Source: Streptomyces sp. SUK 48 (lineage in GTDB: Bacteria > Actinomycetota > Actinomycetes > Streptomycetales > Streptomycetaceae). Taken from it: a stretch of 64,000 bases of DNA. Position numbers and translations under genes: made by a program. The stretch is taken from contig NZ_CP045740.1 in assembly GCF_009650765.1 (NCBI RefSeq), positions 5,928,001 through 5,992,000 of the forward strand. Reading direction: 5' to 3'. The notes below the pieces were generated by a model. The model was given only the letters and a program-made list of their open reading frames with translations, did no database searches and was not told where the DNA came from. This document shows, in pieces, positions 8,559 to 16,095 of this stretch. The first letter of the stretch is position 1; each line of letters opens with the position of its first letter.

Positions 8559-9512
8559 ATGGGACTCACCATCGGCGTCGACATCGGCGGCACAAAGATC
8601 GCGGCCGGCGTGGTCGACGAGGAAGGCAACATCCTCTCGACCTTCAAGGTGCCGACCCCCACCACGCCCGAGGCCATCGTGGACGCCATCGCCTCCGCGG
8701 TGGAGGGCGCGCGTGCCGGGCACGAGATCGTCGGCGTGGGCATCGGTGCGGCCGGTTACGTCAACCGGCAGCGCTCCACCGTCTACTTCGCGCCCAACAT
8801 CGACTGGCGCAACGAGCCGCTCAAGGAAAAGGTCGAGGCCCGCACCGGCCTGCCCGTCGTGGTCGAGAACGACGCCAACGCCGCCGCCTGGGGCGAGTAC
8901 AAGTTCGGCGCAGGCAAGGGCCACCGCAACGTCATCTGCATCACCCTCGGCACCGGCCTCGGCGGCGGCATCATCATCGGCAACAAGCTGCGCCGCGGCC
9001 ACTTTGGCGTGGCCGCCGAGTTCGGCCACATCCGGATGGTCCCGGACGGCCTGCTGTGCGGCTGCGGCTCGCAGGGCTGCTGGGAGCAGTACGCCTCCGG
9101 GCGCGCCCTGGTCCGGTACGCCAAGCAGCGCGCCAACGCCACCCCCGAGAACGCGGAGGTGCTGCTCTCGCTCGGCGACGGCACCCCGGACGGCATCGAG
9201 GGCAAGCACATCTCCATGGCCGCCCGGCAGGGCGACCCGGTGGCCGTCGACTCCTACCGCGAGCTGGCCCGCTGGGCCGGCGCCGGCCTCGCCGACCTGG
9301 CCTCGCTCTTCGACCCGTCCGCCTTCATCGTCGGCGGCGGTCTCTCCGACGAGGGCGAGCTGGTCCTCGACCCGATCCGTAAGTCGTACAAGCGGTGGCT
9401 GGTGGGCGGGAACTGGCGGCCCGTCGCCGATGTGATCGCGGCGCAGCTCGGCAACAAGGCGGGCATGGTCGGCGCGGCTGACCTGGCCCGCGAGCCCGAC
9501 CCGATCATGTAG
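8559..9512 (+). CDS. glkA: ROK-family glucokinase
   Basis: A 317-residue ATP-dependent glucokinase that phosphorylates glucose to glucose-6-phosphate. The ATP-binding motif DIGGTKIAAG is at residues 8-17, the catalytic block VVENDANAAAWGEY in mid-protein, the phosphate loop LGTGLGGGIIIG follows, and the ROK zinc motif CGCGSQGCWEQYASG lies near residues 167-181. The length equals that recalled for S. coelicolor GlkA, which also mediates carbon catabolite repression in Streptomyces. The start at ATG 8559 has an AG-rich site upstream; an in-frame upstream start would add only 12 unconserved residues. It has its own promoter candidate. Confidence 0.95.
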   Translation: MGLTIGVDIGGTKIAAGVVDEEGNILSTFKVPTPTTPEAIVDAIASAVEGARAGHEIVGVGIGAAGYVNRQRSTVYFAPNIDWRNEPLKEKVEARTGLPVVVENDANAAAWGEYKFGAGKGHRNVICITLGTGLGGGIIIGNKLRRGHFGVAAEFGHIRMVPDGLLCGCGSQGCWEQYASGRALVRYAKQRANATPENAEVLLSLGDGTPDGIEGKHISMAARQGDPVAVDSYRELARWAGAGLADLASLFDPSAFIVGGGLSDEGELVLDPIRKSYKRWLVGGNWRPVADVIAAQLGNKAGMVGAADLAREPDPIM

Positions 9513-9614
9513 CGACCACGGGTGAGCGGGGGTGGCCGTGCCCGCCTCGGGGCGCGGCCGGTCACCACGGACCGGCCGCCGGGCACCCGCCCCCGCGTCC
9601 TGTCCTCCTGGGCG

Positions 9615-9620
9615 TACATT
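9615..9620 (+). promoter_or_regulatory. -10 hexamer TACATT before the exonuclease/phosphatase-fold gene
   Basis: TACATT ends 7 nt before ATG 9628 and no Shine-Dalgarno is present; a leaderless start is likely. Confidence 0.45.
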
Positions 9621-9627
9621 GATCCAC

Positions 9628-10422
9628 ATGGCGCCGCTCCCCAACTCCCACACAGAGCCCGATGGTTCAGCCGTCGTCCGCGTGCTGAGCTACAACATCC
9701 GCTCCCTGCGCGACGACACCGACGCCCTCGCCCGGGTGATCACCGCCTGCGCCCCCGACCTGGTCCTCCTCCAGGAGGCGCCCCGGTTCTTCCGCTGGCG
9801 CAAGAAGCTCGCGCGGCTCGCCGGGGCCTGCGGTCTCGTCGTCCTCAGCGGCGGCGGCACCAGCGCGGGGCCCGCGATCCTGTGCTCGCTGCGCGCCACC
9901 GTGGAGCGCACCGAGGACGTCCTGCTGCCCCTCACCCCCGGCCGGCACCGGCGCGGTCTCGCCACCGCGGTGGTCCGCTTCGGCGGTGCCCGGCTCGGGG
10001 TGATCAGCTGCCATCTCAGCCTCGACGGCGCCGAGCGGTACGCCCAGGGCGGGCTGCTCCTCGACCGGCTCGACGGCCTCGGCGTGGAACACGCCCTCGT
10101 GGGCGGCGATCTGAACGAGGGGCCCGGGGGCCGCACCTTCCGGCTGCTGGCCGGCGCTCTCCAGGACGGCCGTGCGGTGGCCCCCTGGGGCGGCGAGGAG
10201 ACCTGGACGCGCACCGCTCCGGCGCGCCGTATCGACGCGGTGTTCGCCACCAAGGGCATCGAGGTGCTCGGCTGCGGGGTCCCGGCGGACCTGCCGGGCG
10301 TCACCGGCGCCGACCTGGCCGCCGCCACGGACCACCTCCCGGTCCTGGCCGCCCTGCGCGTCCCCGCCGCATCACAGCGGAGCGAACCGGGCCAGGCCGG
10401 CCAGCCGTCCGGCCCGGCGTGA
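9628..10422 (+). CDS. Endonuclease/exonuclease/phosphatase-family protein
   Basis: A 264-residue protein with the EEP metal-dependent phosphodiesterase fold. VLSYNIRSLRDD (near residue 19) supplies the metal-binding Asn, LVLLQEAP the Glu, ISCHLSLDG the strand with His, VGGDLNEGPG the Asp/Asn pair, RRIDAVFA the conserved Asp, and ATDHLPVLA the final Asp-His. All key positions are present, so it should be active. Substrates in this family range from DNA to phosphoinositides and sphingomyelin and cannot be told apart here. The tail after residue 245 is low-complexity. It converges with the small membrane protein gene at 10462. Confidence 0.87.
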   Translation: MAPLPNSHTEPDGSAVVRVLSYNIRSLRDDTDALARVITACAPDLVLLQEAPRFFRWRKKLARLAGACGLVVLSGGGTSAGPAILCSLRATVERTEDVLLPLTPGRHRRGLATAVVRFGGARLGVISCHLSLDGAERYAQGGLLLDRLDGLGVEHALVGGDLNEGPGGRTFRLLAGALQDGRAVAPWGGEETWTRTAPARRIDAVFATKGIEVLGCGVPADLPGVTGADLAAATDHLPVLAALRVPAASQRSEPGQAGQPSGPA

Positions 10423-10461
10423 TCCCGGCGACCTGATCCGGCCTGATCCGAACGAAGGACC

Positions 10462-11118
10462 CTAGACCACGGCCCCCCGGCCCGGATCGTCGTCGTCGTC
10501 CTCGTCCGTGCGCATCCGCGCCACCAGTGTCGCGAAGCCGCCGAGGAAACCGCCGATGCCGAGGGTCGTCAGCCACCAGGTCATGTCCCAGCCGAGCAGC
10601 ACGGCCACCAGCAGCAGGATTGGACCGCCGACCACGCCGAGCCAGGCGAACCTCGACGTGGCGTCACCGGTGTCCAGCGGCGGCGGCTCGGGCGGCACGA
10701 AGTGGCCCTCGTCGTCCTCGTCGAAGTCGTCCTCGGACGCCTGCGGCGCACGGTGGTCGCGGGGGCCGACGCCGGGCGCGAAGGAGATGGAGCTGCCCAG
10801 CGGCCGGGCGGGCCGCGGCTCTTCCTTCTTCTTGCCGTCGCCCTTCTCGCCGTCGCCCTTCTCGCCGTCGTCGCTCTCGTGCGCCGCGGCGTCCTTCTCC
10901 AGCTTCTCCAGCAGCGCGTCCTTCTCCAGCAGCGCCAGGTCCTCGACCGGCTTGAAGGGCTTGCTGCCCGGCGGGTCCGGCGGCTCCTCGCCGTACCCGG
11001 CCACGATGGCCCGCCAGGCGGCGTCCTCGTCGAAACGCAGCCCGCTCTCCTCCGGCTCCCGGTCCTGCCGGTCCTCCCGGTCCTCGCGGCCCTCGGGACC
11101 CGGGTCGTGCTCAGCCAA
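10462..11118 (-). CDS. Conserved acidic protein with C-terminal transmembrane pair
   Basis: A 218-residue protein that starts at TTG 11118, read AEHDPGPEGRED. The TTG overlaps the stop of the upstream hydrolase (TTGGCTGA) and has AAGGGA 9-10 nt upstream, so translation is probably coupled. The N-terminal 150 residues are highly charged, with a GDGEKGDGEKGDGKKK repeat. Two hydrophobic helices follow (FAWLGVVGGPILLLVAVLLG and WWLTTLGIGGFLGGFATLVA), then a short acidic tail EDDDDDPG. Both termini are thus probably cytoplasmic. No enzymatic motif is seen; the function is unknown. The frame stays open upstream of the TTG, but that stretch is the hydrolase gene read out of frame. Confidence 0.75.
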   Translation of the reverse strand: MAEHDPGPEGREDREDRQDREPEESGLRFDEDAAWRAIVAGYGEEPPDPPGSKPFKPVEDLALLEKDALLEKLEKDAAAHESDDGEKGDGEKGDGKKKEEPRPARPLGSSISFAPGVGPRDHRAPQASEDDFDEDDEGHFVPPEPPPLDTGDATSRFAWLGVVGGPILLLVAVLLGWDMTWWLTTLGIGGFLGGFATLVARMRTDEDDDDDPGRGAVV

Positions 11119-11890
11119 CTGCGGCCGTCCCTTCCTTGCCCGGAATCGGTGCGAGCCGGCCGATGAAACCGAGGCTCTCCTCGAAGATCCGGTCCGCGTC
11201 CACATCCAACGTCGCGACGTGGTAGCTGTGTTCCAGCACGATCTCCCGGACATCGGCGGACGAGATCCGCTCCAGCACCCGGGCCGAGTCGGCCGCCGGT
11301 ACGACATGGTCCTGGGCGCTGCGCAGCAGGAGCAGCGGCTGGTCGATCCGGGGCAGCTCGCCGTCCAGCCGGCGCAGGAACCGGCGCAGCGAGTGCGCCG
11401 CGTGCAGCGGCACCCGGTCGTAACCCGTCTCGGCCACGCCGTCCTTGGCGATGTCGCTGGCGATGCCCTGGGTGGACCGCACCAGGTGCCGGGCCACGGG
11501 CAGGGCGTACGCGGACAGGCCGTGGACCTTGTTCGCCGGGTTGACGACGACCACACCGCTGATCCGCTCGCCGTGCAGGGCCGCCAGCCGCAGCGCGAGG
11601 GCGCCGCCCATCGACAGGCCCGCGACGAACACCTGGGAACAGCGCTCGGAGAGCAGCCGCAGCTCGCGGTCCACCTCCGCGTACCAGTCCTGCCAGCCCG
11701 TGAGCTGCATGTCCTCCCAGCGCGTGCCGTGTCCCGGCAGCAGGGGCAGCGACACCGTCAGGCCGTGCGCGGCGTGGTGCTCCGCCCAGGGACGCAGCGA
11801 CTGCGGCGAGCCGGTGAAGCCGTGACAGAAGAGGACGCCCACCTCGCCGCCGGAGTGGCGGTACGGCTCGGCTCCAGGGAGAACCGGCAC
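11111..11890 (-). CDS. Alpha/beta hydrolase (carboxylesterase/monoacylglycerol-lipase-like)
   Basis: A 259-residue serine hydrolase. The oxyanion region VLFCHGFTGSPQSLRPWAE is near residue 20, the nucleophile elbow GLSMGG near 93, the acid SAQDHVVP near 196 and the catalytic His in HSYHVATLD near 225. This complete triad and the short length resemble Est30-type carboxylesterases. The natural ester substrate is unknown. It overlaps by 8 nt the downstream charged membrane protein, and is divergent from plsC, so a link to lipid turnover is possible but inferred. Confidence 0.88.
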   Translation of the reverse strand: MPVLPGAEPYRHSGGEVGVLFCHGFTGSPQSLRPWAEHHAAHGLTVSLPLLPGHGTRWEDMQLTGWQDWYAEVDRELRLLSERCSQVFVAGLSMGGALALRLAALHGERISGVVVVNPANKVHGLSAYALPVARHLVRSTQGIASDIAKDGVAETGYDRVPLHAAHSLRRFLRRLDGELPRIDQPLLLLRSAQDHVVPAADSARVLERISSADVREIVLEHSYHVATLDVDADRIFEESLGFIGRLAPIPGKEGTAAVG

Positions 11891-12065
11891 CTTCGACGCT
11901 CCTGTTCCTGGGGAAGGGCCCCGCCGTCCGTCCGGCCGGGGCGTTAAGAGAGAACACGCGGATGTGCTTCACCGTACGCGACCGCACGGACACCGACCAG
12001 GGCCGTCGGGTGCTTTGACGGTCCAGGGGGTTAAGGTCTGTTCGACGGAAACGGGAGGCACACGG

Positions 12066-12839
12066 GTGTTGTACGGCACGATGAAGGTCGCCATCGGAGG
12101 GCCGCTGAAGCTCGCCTTCAGGCCCTGGGTGGAGGGCCTGGAGAACATTCCGGCCGAGGGGGCGGCCATCCTGGCCAGCAACCACCTGTCCTTCTCCGAC
12201 TCGTTCTTCCTGCCGACGATGCTGGACCGCAAGGTCACCTTCATCGCGAAGGCCGAGTACTTCACCACACCCGGGGTGAAGGGCCGGCTCACCGCCGCCT
12301 TCTTCAAGGGCGTCGGCCAGCTCCCGGTGGACCGCTCCGGCGCTCGCGGCGCCGGCGAGGCCGCGATCAAGAGCGGCATCGAGGTGCTGGAGCGCGGCGA
12401 ACTGTTCGGCATCTACCCGGAGGGCACCCGCTCGCCCGACGGCCGGCTCTACCGGGGCAAGCCCGGGGGCCTCGCCCGGGTGGCGCTCGCGACCGGTGCC
12501 CCGGTGATCCCGGTGGCGATGATCGACACCGAGAAGATCCAGCCGCCCGGCCAGGTGATGCCGAAGCTGATGCGGCCCGGCATCCGCATCGGCAAGCCCC
12601 TCGACTTCAGCCGCTACCAGGGCATGGAGCACGACCGCTTCGTCCTGCGCGCGCTGACCGACGAGGTCATGTACGAGATCATGAAGCTCTCCGGCCAGGA
12701 GTACGTCGACATGTACGCGACCGCCGCAAAGCGGCAGATCGCGGAGGCGGCGAAGGCGGCCAAGGAGGCCGACAAGGCGGAGAAGGAAGCCGAGAAGGCC
12801 AAGGCAGCCGAGAAGGCCGAGGAAGCGGAGAGCAAGTAG
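12066..12839 (+). CDS. plsC: 1-acyl-sn-glycerol-3-phosphate acyltransferase (PlsC family)
   Basis: A 257-residue acyltransferase with the HX4D catalytic motif NHLSFSD near residue 39, the FKGVGQLPVDRSG block, and the glycerol-phosphate binding motif IYPEGTRSPDGRLYRGKPG near residue 116. It should acylate lysophosphatidate or a related acceptor at the membrane. GTG 12066 is chosen because GGAGG lies 7 nt upstream; ATG 12081 is an alternative. The last 35 residues are a Lys/Ala/Glu-only helix (KAAKEADKAEKEAEKAK), unusual for PlsC and likely an extended charged tail. In mycobacteria a PlsC gene (Rv2182c) sits in the same cluster (recalled), consistent with phospholipid or PIM acylation. Confidence 0.88.
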   Translation: MLYGTMKVAIGGPLKLAFRPWVEGLENIPAEGAAILASNHLSFSDSFFLPTMLDRKVTFIAKAEYFTTPGVKGRLTAAFFKGVGQLPVDRSGARGAGEAAIKSGIEVLERGELFGIYPEGTRSPDGRLYRGKPGGLARVALATGAPVIPVAMIDTEKIQPPGQVMPKLMRPGIRIGKPLDFSRYQGMEHDRFVLRALTDEVMYEIMKLSGQEYVDMYATAAKRQIAEAAKAAKEADKAEKEAEKAKAAEKAEEAESK

Positions 12840-12891
12840 CCGCACGGGTTCACGGGTTCACGGGGTTCGCGGGGTTCACGGGAGGCGGGGG

Positions 12892-14142
12892 ATGGCCGGG
12901 CGCGAGCGCGTGCTGAGGATGTCGGTGGAGCTGCCGCTGTGGCGCGCGCTCGCCGGGTACCGCGTGCTGACCATGCTGTACGCGCTCGGTCTGTGCGTCA
13001 CCTCGTACGACCAGTTCACCCGTCCGTGGATCGCGATCGGCTACGACGCCGTGCTCACCGTCTGGACCCTCGCCACCCTGCCGAGGGTGCGCGGCGCGGC
13101 CACCTGCACCAGGGGCTTCCTCGCCGCCGACCTGACCATCGCCCTCGCCGGCGTGCTGCTCACCGCCTTCGCCGACAGCCATCAGCGGATCGCGGGCGGC
13201 CCCACCCTGCCGACGATATGGACCGGCGGCGCCGTCCTCGCCTTCGCGGTCAAGGGCGGCTGGCGCTGGGCCGCCGTCGCCTCCACGGCGGTGGCCGTCG
13301 CCAACCTGGTCGAGCGCGGCCAGCTCGCGCGGGACACCCTGCACAGCCTGATCCTCGTCTGGGTGGCCTCCATCGGCATCGGCTACGTCGTGGAGGTGGC
13401 CCGCGCCTCCGAACGCACCCTCGCCCGCGCCCTGGAGATCCAGGCCGCGACCCGGGAGCGGGAGCGGCTGGCCCGGGACATCCACGACAGCGTGCTCCAG
13501 ATCCTGGCGATGGTGAAGCGGCGCGGCACCGCCCTCGGCGGCGAGGCGGCCGAACTGGGCCGGCTGGCCGGGGAGCAGGAGGTGGCCCTGCGCACCCTGG
13601 TCGCCGGCGGCCTGCTGCCGGTCGCCCGGACCGCCGAGGACACCGCCGTACCCGTCGGGGCGACGCCGGGCCCGGCGTACGGCGAAGACCCGTACGGCGC
13701 AGGGCCGGACGGTGCCGGGCCGGTCGATCTGCGCACCCTCCTCGCGCCGTTCGCCCGCGACGGGGTGAGCCTGGCCGAGCCCGGCGCCCCGGTGCCGCTG
13801 CCGCCGGCCGCCGCCCGGGAGCTGGCCGCGGCCGTCGGCGCCGCCCTGGACAATGTGCGCAGGCACGCCGGTGACGCCGCGCGGGCCTGGATCCTGGTCG
13901 AGGACGAACCGGCGGACATCCTCGTCACCGTCCGGGACGACGGCCCCGGCATCCCCGAGGGCCGGCTCGCCGAGGCCGAGGGCGAGGGCCGGCTCGGCGT
14001 CGCCCAGTCCATCCGGGGCCGACTGCGCGACCTCGGCGGCAGCGCCGAGCTGATCTCGGTGCCCGGCCAGGGCACCGAGGTCGAACTGAAGATACCGAAG
14101 GGCGCCGTGACGGCGCGGGGGAAGAAGGCGGAGCGGCGATGA
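12892..14142 (+). CDS. macS: Membrane sensor histidine kinase, MacS-like
   Basis: A 416-residue kinase of the NarL-partner (HisKA_3) class. About five transmembrane helices cover residues 18-170. The dimerisation/phosphoacceptor block RERERLARDIHDSVLQIL near residue 194 has the His, and the HATPase domain shows ALDNVRRHAGD, VRDDGPGIP and GRLGVAQSIRGRL. No extracytoplasmic sensor domain of any size is present, so it may sense a membrane state. It overlaps the response regulator by ATGA. By position and sequence it matches MacS (SCO2121), which with MacR controls morphogenic membrane-protein genes in S. coelicolor (recalled). GGAGG precedes the ATG. Confidence 0.88.
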   Translation: MAGRERVLRMSVELPLWRALAGYRVLTMLYALGLCVTSYDQFTRPWIAIGYDAVLTVWTLATLPRVRGAATCTRGFLAADLTIALAGVLLTAFADSHQRIAGGPTLPTIWTGGAVLAFAVKGGWRWAAVASTAVAVANLVERGQLARDTLHSLILVWVASIGIGYVVEVARASERTLARALEIQAATRERERLARDIHDSVLQILAMVKRRGTALGGEAAELGRLAGEQEVALRTLVAGGLLPVARTAEDTAVPVGATPGPAYGEDPYGAGPDGAGPVDLRTLLAPFARDGVSLAEPGAPVPLPPAAARELAAAVGAALDNVRRHAGDAARAWILVEDEPADILVTVRDDGPGIPEGRLAEAEGEGRLGVAQSIRGRLRDLGGSAELISVPGQGTEVELKIPKGAVTARGKKAERR

Positions 14143-14816
14143 CACAGCGGCAGGACCCGGTCAGGGTCATGGTGGTGGACGATCACCCCATGTGGCGTGA
14201 CGCGGTCGCCCGGGACCTGGGCGAGTCCGGCTTCGAGGTGGTCGCCACCGCGGGCGACGGCGAACAGGCCGTGCGCCGCGCCAAGGCCGCCGCCCCCGAC
14301 GTGCTGGTCCTGGACCTCAACCTGCCCGCCAAGCCCGGCGTCCAGGTGTGCAAGGAACTGGTCGCGCACAACCCGGCGTTGCGCGTCCTGGTGCTGTCCG
14401 CGAGCGGTGAGCACGCCGACGTCCTGGAGGCGGTGAAGTCCGGCGCGACCGGCTATCTGCTGAAGTCCGCCTCCACCGGCGAACTGCTGGACGCGGTGCG
14501 CCGTACGGCCGTCGGCGACGCGGTGTTCACCCCGGGCCTGGCCGGACTGGTCCTCGGTGAGTACCGGCGCCTGGCCGCCGAACCGGTGCCCGCGCCCGAC
14601 ACCGACGCCCCGGGCGCGCCCCGGCTGACCGAGCGGGAGACGGAGGTGCTGCGGCTGGTCGCCAAGGGCCTGAGCTACAAGCAGATCGCCGAACGCCTCG
14701 TCATCTCCCACCGCACCGTGCAGAACCACGTCCAGAACACCCTCGGCAAGCTCCAACTCCACAACCGTGTCGAGCTGGTGAGGTACGCGATCGAGCGCGG
14801 CCTCGACGAGGAGTAG
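14139..14816 (+). CDS. macR: NarL/LuxR-family response regulator, MacR-like
   Basis: A 225-residue two-domain regulator. The receiver has the acidic pair VVDDHPMWRDAV (residues 11-22), the phosphoacceptor Asp in VLVLDLNLP near residue 54, and the conserved Lys in YLLKSAS near 107. A linker of about 25 residues leads to a LuxR-type HTH with LTERETEVLRLVAKGLSYK and ISHRTVQNHVQNTL. It is translated with the kinase through an ATGA overlap. It corresponds to MacR (SCO2120); the MacR box is recalled as a TGAGTAC palindrome, and a similar site lies at 34047 in this window. Confidence 0.9.
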   Translation: MTQRQDPVRVMVVDDHPMWRDAVARDLGESGFEVVATAGDGEQAVRRAKAAAPDVLVLDLNLPAKPGVQVCKELVAHNPALRVLVLSASGEHADVLEAVKSGATGYLLKSASTGELLDAVRRTAVGDAVFTPGLAGLVLGEYRRLAAEPVPAPDTDAPGAPRLTERETEVLRLVAKGLSYKQIAERLVISHRTVQNHVQNTLGKLQLHNRVELVRYAIERGLDEE

Positions 14817-14910
14817 CACCCGGCACACCCGCCGCACCGGCCCCGGCTCCCGCGGGCGTGCCCCGACTTCCGTGGAAATACCCCCGATTCACCCGTACCG
14901 CCTCTCCCGA

Positions 14911-14926
14911 TGTGACGCGCATCACC
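14911..14926. promoter_or_regulatory. Crp-like palindrome TGTGA-N6-TCACC upstream of pfkA
   Basis: TGTGACGCGCATCACC contains the perfect dyad GTGA-N6-TCAC, close to the actinobacterial Crp consensus, and also resembles the BldD half-site pattern. It lies 47-62 nt before the pfkA ATG at 14973. Which regulator binds is inferred. Confidence 0.45.
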
Positions 14927-14972
14927 ATTAGCGTGACAAAGCGTCAGGCACTGCGGGTGAAGGGACATTTCC

Positions 14973-16001
14973 ATGCGGGTCGGAGTACTGACCGGAGGCG
15001 GCGACTGCCCCGGGCTCAACGCCGTCATCCGGGGCATCGTGCGCAAGGGCGTGCAGAGTTACGACTACGAGTTCGTCGGTTTCCGGGACGGCTGGCGGGG
15101 CCCCCTCGAAGGGCGCTCCGTCCGCCTCGACATCCCCGCCGTGCGCGGCATCCTGCCCCGCGGCGGCACCATCCTCGGCTCCTCCAGGACCAACCCCCTC
15201 AAGATCGAGGGCGGCATCCGCCGGATCAAGGACAACCTCGCCAAGCAGGAGGTCGAGGCGCTGATCGCGATCGGCGGCGAGGACACCCTCGGGGTGGCCG
15301 CCCGGCTGTCCGGTGAGTACGGCGTGCCGTGCGTCGGCGTGCCCAAGACCATCGACAACGACCTGTCCGCCACCGACTACACCTTCGGCTTCGACACCGC
15401 CGTCAATATCGCGACCGAGGCCATCGACCGGCTGCACACCACCGCCGAGTCCCATATGCGGGTGCTGGTCTGCGAGGTGATGGGACGGCACGCCGGCTGG
15501 ATCGCCCTGCACTCGGGCCTCGCCGGCGGCGCCAACGTCATCCTCATCCCCGAGCAGCGCTTCGACCTCGACCAGGTGTGCGCCTGGATCACCTCGCGCT
15601 TCAAGGCGTCGTACGCCCCGATCGTGGTGGTCGCCGAGGGCGCGATGCCCAAGGACGGCGAGATGGTGCTCAAGGACCAGACGCTGGACTCCTTCGGGCA
15701 TGTGCGGCTGTCCGGGGTCGGCGAGTGGCTGGCCAAGGAGATCGAGAAGCGCACCGGCAACGAGGCCCGCACCACCGTCCTCGGGCACATCCAGCGCGGC
15801 GGCACCCCCAGCGCCTTCGACCGCTGGCTCGCCACCCGCTTCGGGCTGCACGCCGTGGACTGCGTGCGCGACGGCGACTTCGGCAAGATGGTCGCCCTGC
15901 GCGGCACGGACGTCGTGCGCGTGCCCCTCGCCGAGGCGACCGCCAAGCTGAAGACGGTCGACCCGAAGCTGTACGACGAGGTCGGGGTGTTCTTCGGCTG
16001 A
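14973..16001 (+). CDS. pfkA: 6-phosphofructokinase with PPi-type signature residues
   Basis: A 342-residue phosphofructokinase of the actinobacterial group III type. It opens with MRVGVLTGGGDCPGLNAVIRG; the substrate loop TIDNDLSATDYTFGFDTA and the MGRHAGWIAL block are present. The phosphoryl-donor motif reads GGEDT (E. coli ATP enzyme GGDGS) and the later motif PKTIDND (ATP enzymes PGTIDND). Asp and Lys at these two positions are the classic marks of pyrophosphate-dependent enzymes, yet actinomycete members vary, so ATP use is not excluded. It commits fructose-6-phosphate to glycolysis or acts reversibly with PPi. The start ATG follows AAGGGAC at 6 nt. Convergent with trpEG. Confidence 0.9.
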   Translation: MRVGVLTGGGDCPGLNAVIRGIVRKGVQSYDYEFVGFRDGWRGPLEGRSVRLDIPAVRGILPRGGTILGSSRTNPLKIEGGIRRIKDNLAKQEVEALIAIGGEDTLGVAARLSGEYGVPCVGVPKTIDNDLSATDYTFGFDTAVNIATEAIDRLHTTAESHMRVLVCEVMGRHAGWIALHSGLAGGANVILIPEQRFDLDQVCAWITSRFKASYAPIVVVAEGAMPKDGEMVLKDQTLDSFGHVRLSGVGEWLAKEIEKRTGNEARTTVLGHIQRGGTPSAFDRWLATRFGLHAVDCVRDGDFGKMVALRGTDVVRVPLAEATAKLKTVDPKLYDEVGVFFG

Positions 16002-16018
16002 GGCCGGACGGACGCACC

Positions 16019-16050
16019 GGGCTGTGGGCCGGACACCCGGCCCACAGCCC
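16019..16050. terminator. Bidirectional terminator between pfkA and trpEG
   Basis: GGGCTGTGGGCCGG (16019-16032) pairs perfectly with CCGGCCCACAGCCC (16037-16050) around a 4-nt loop. The 14-bp stem lies between two convergent stops. Confidence 0.8.
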
Positions 16051-16095
16051 TCCCACAGCCCTCCGGCCGGCAGCGCAGCCCTGCGGCCGGCCGCT

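Noticed and set aside
12843..12880. Tandem CACGGGGTTC-like copies before macS
   Set aside because: The copies are imperfect and short, with no dyad; too weak to call a regulatory array.
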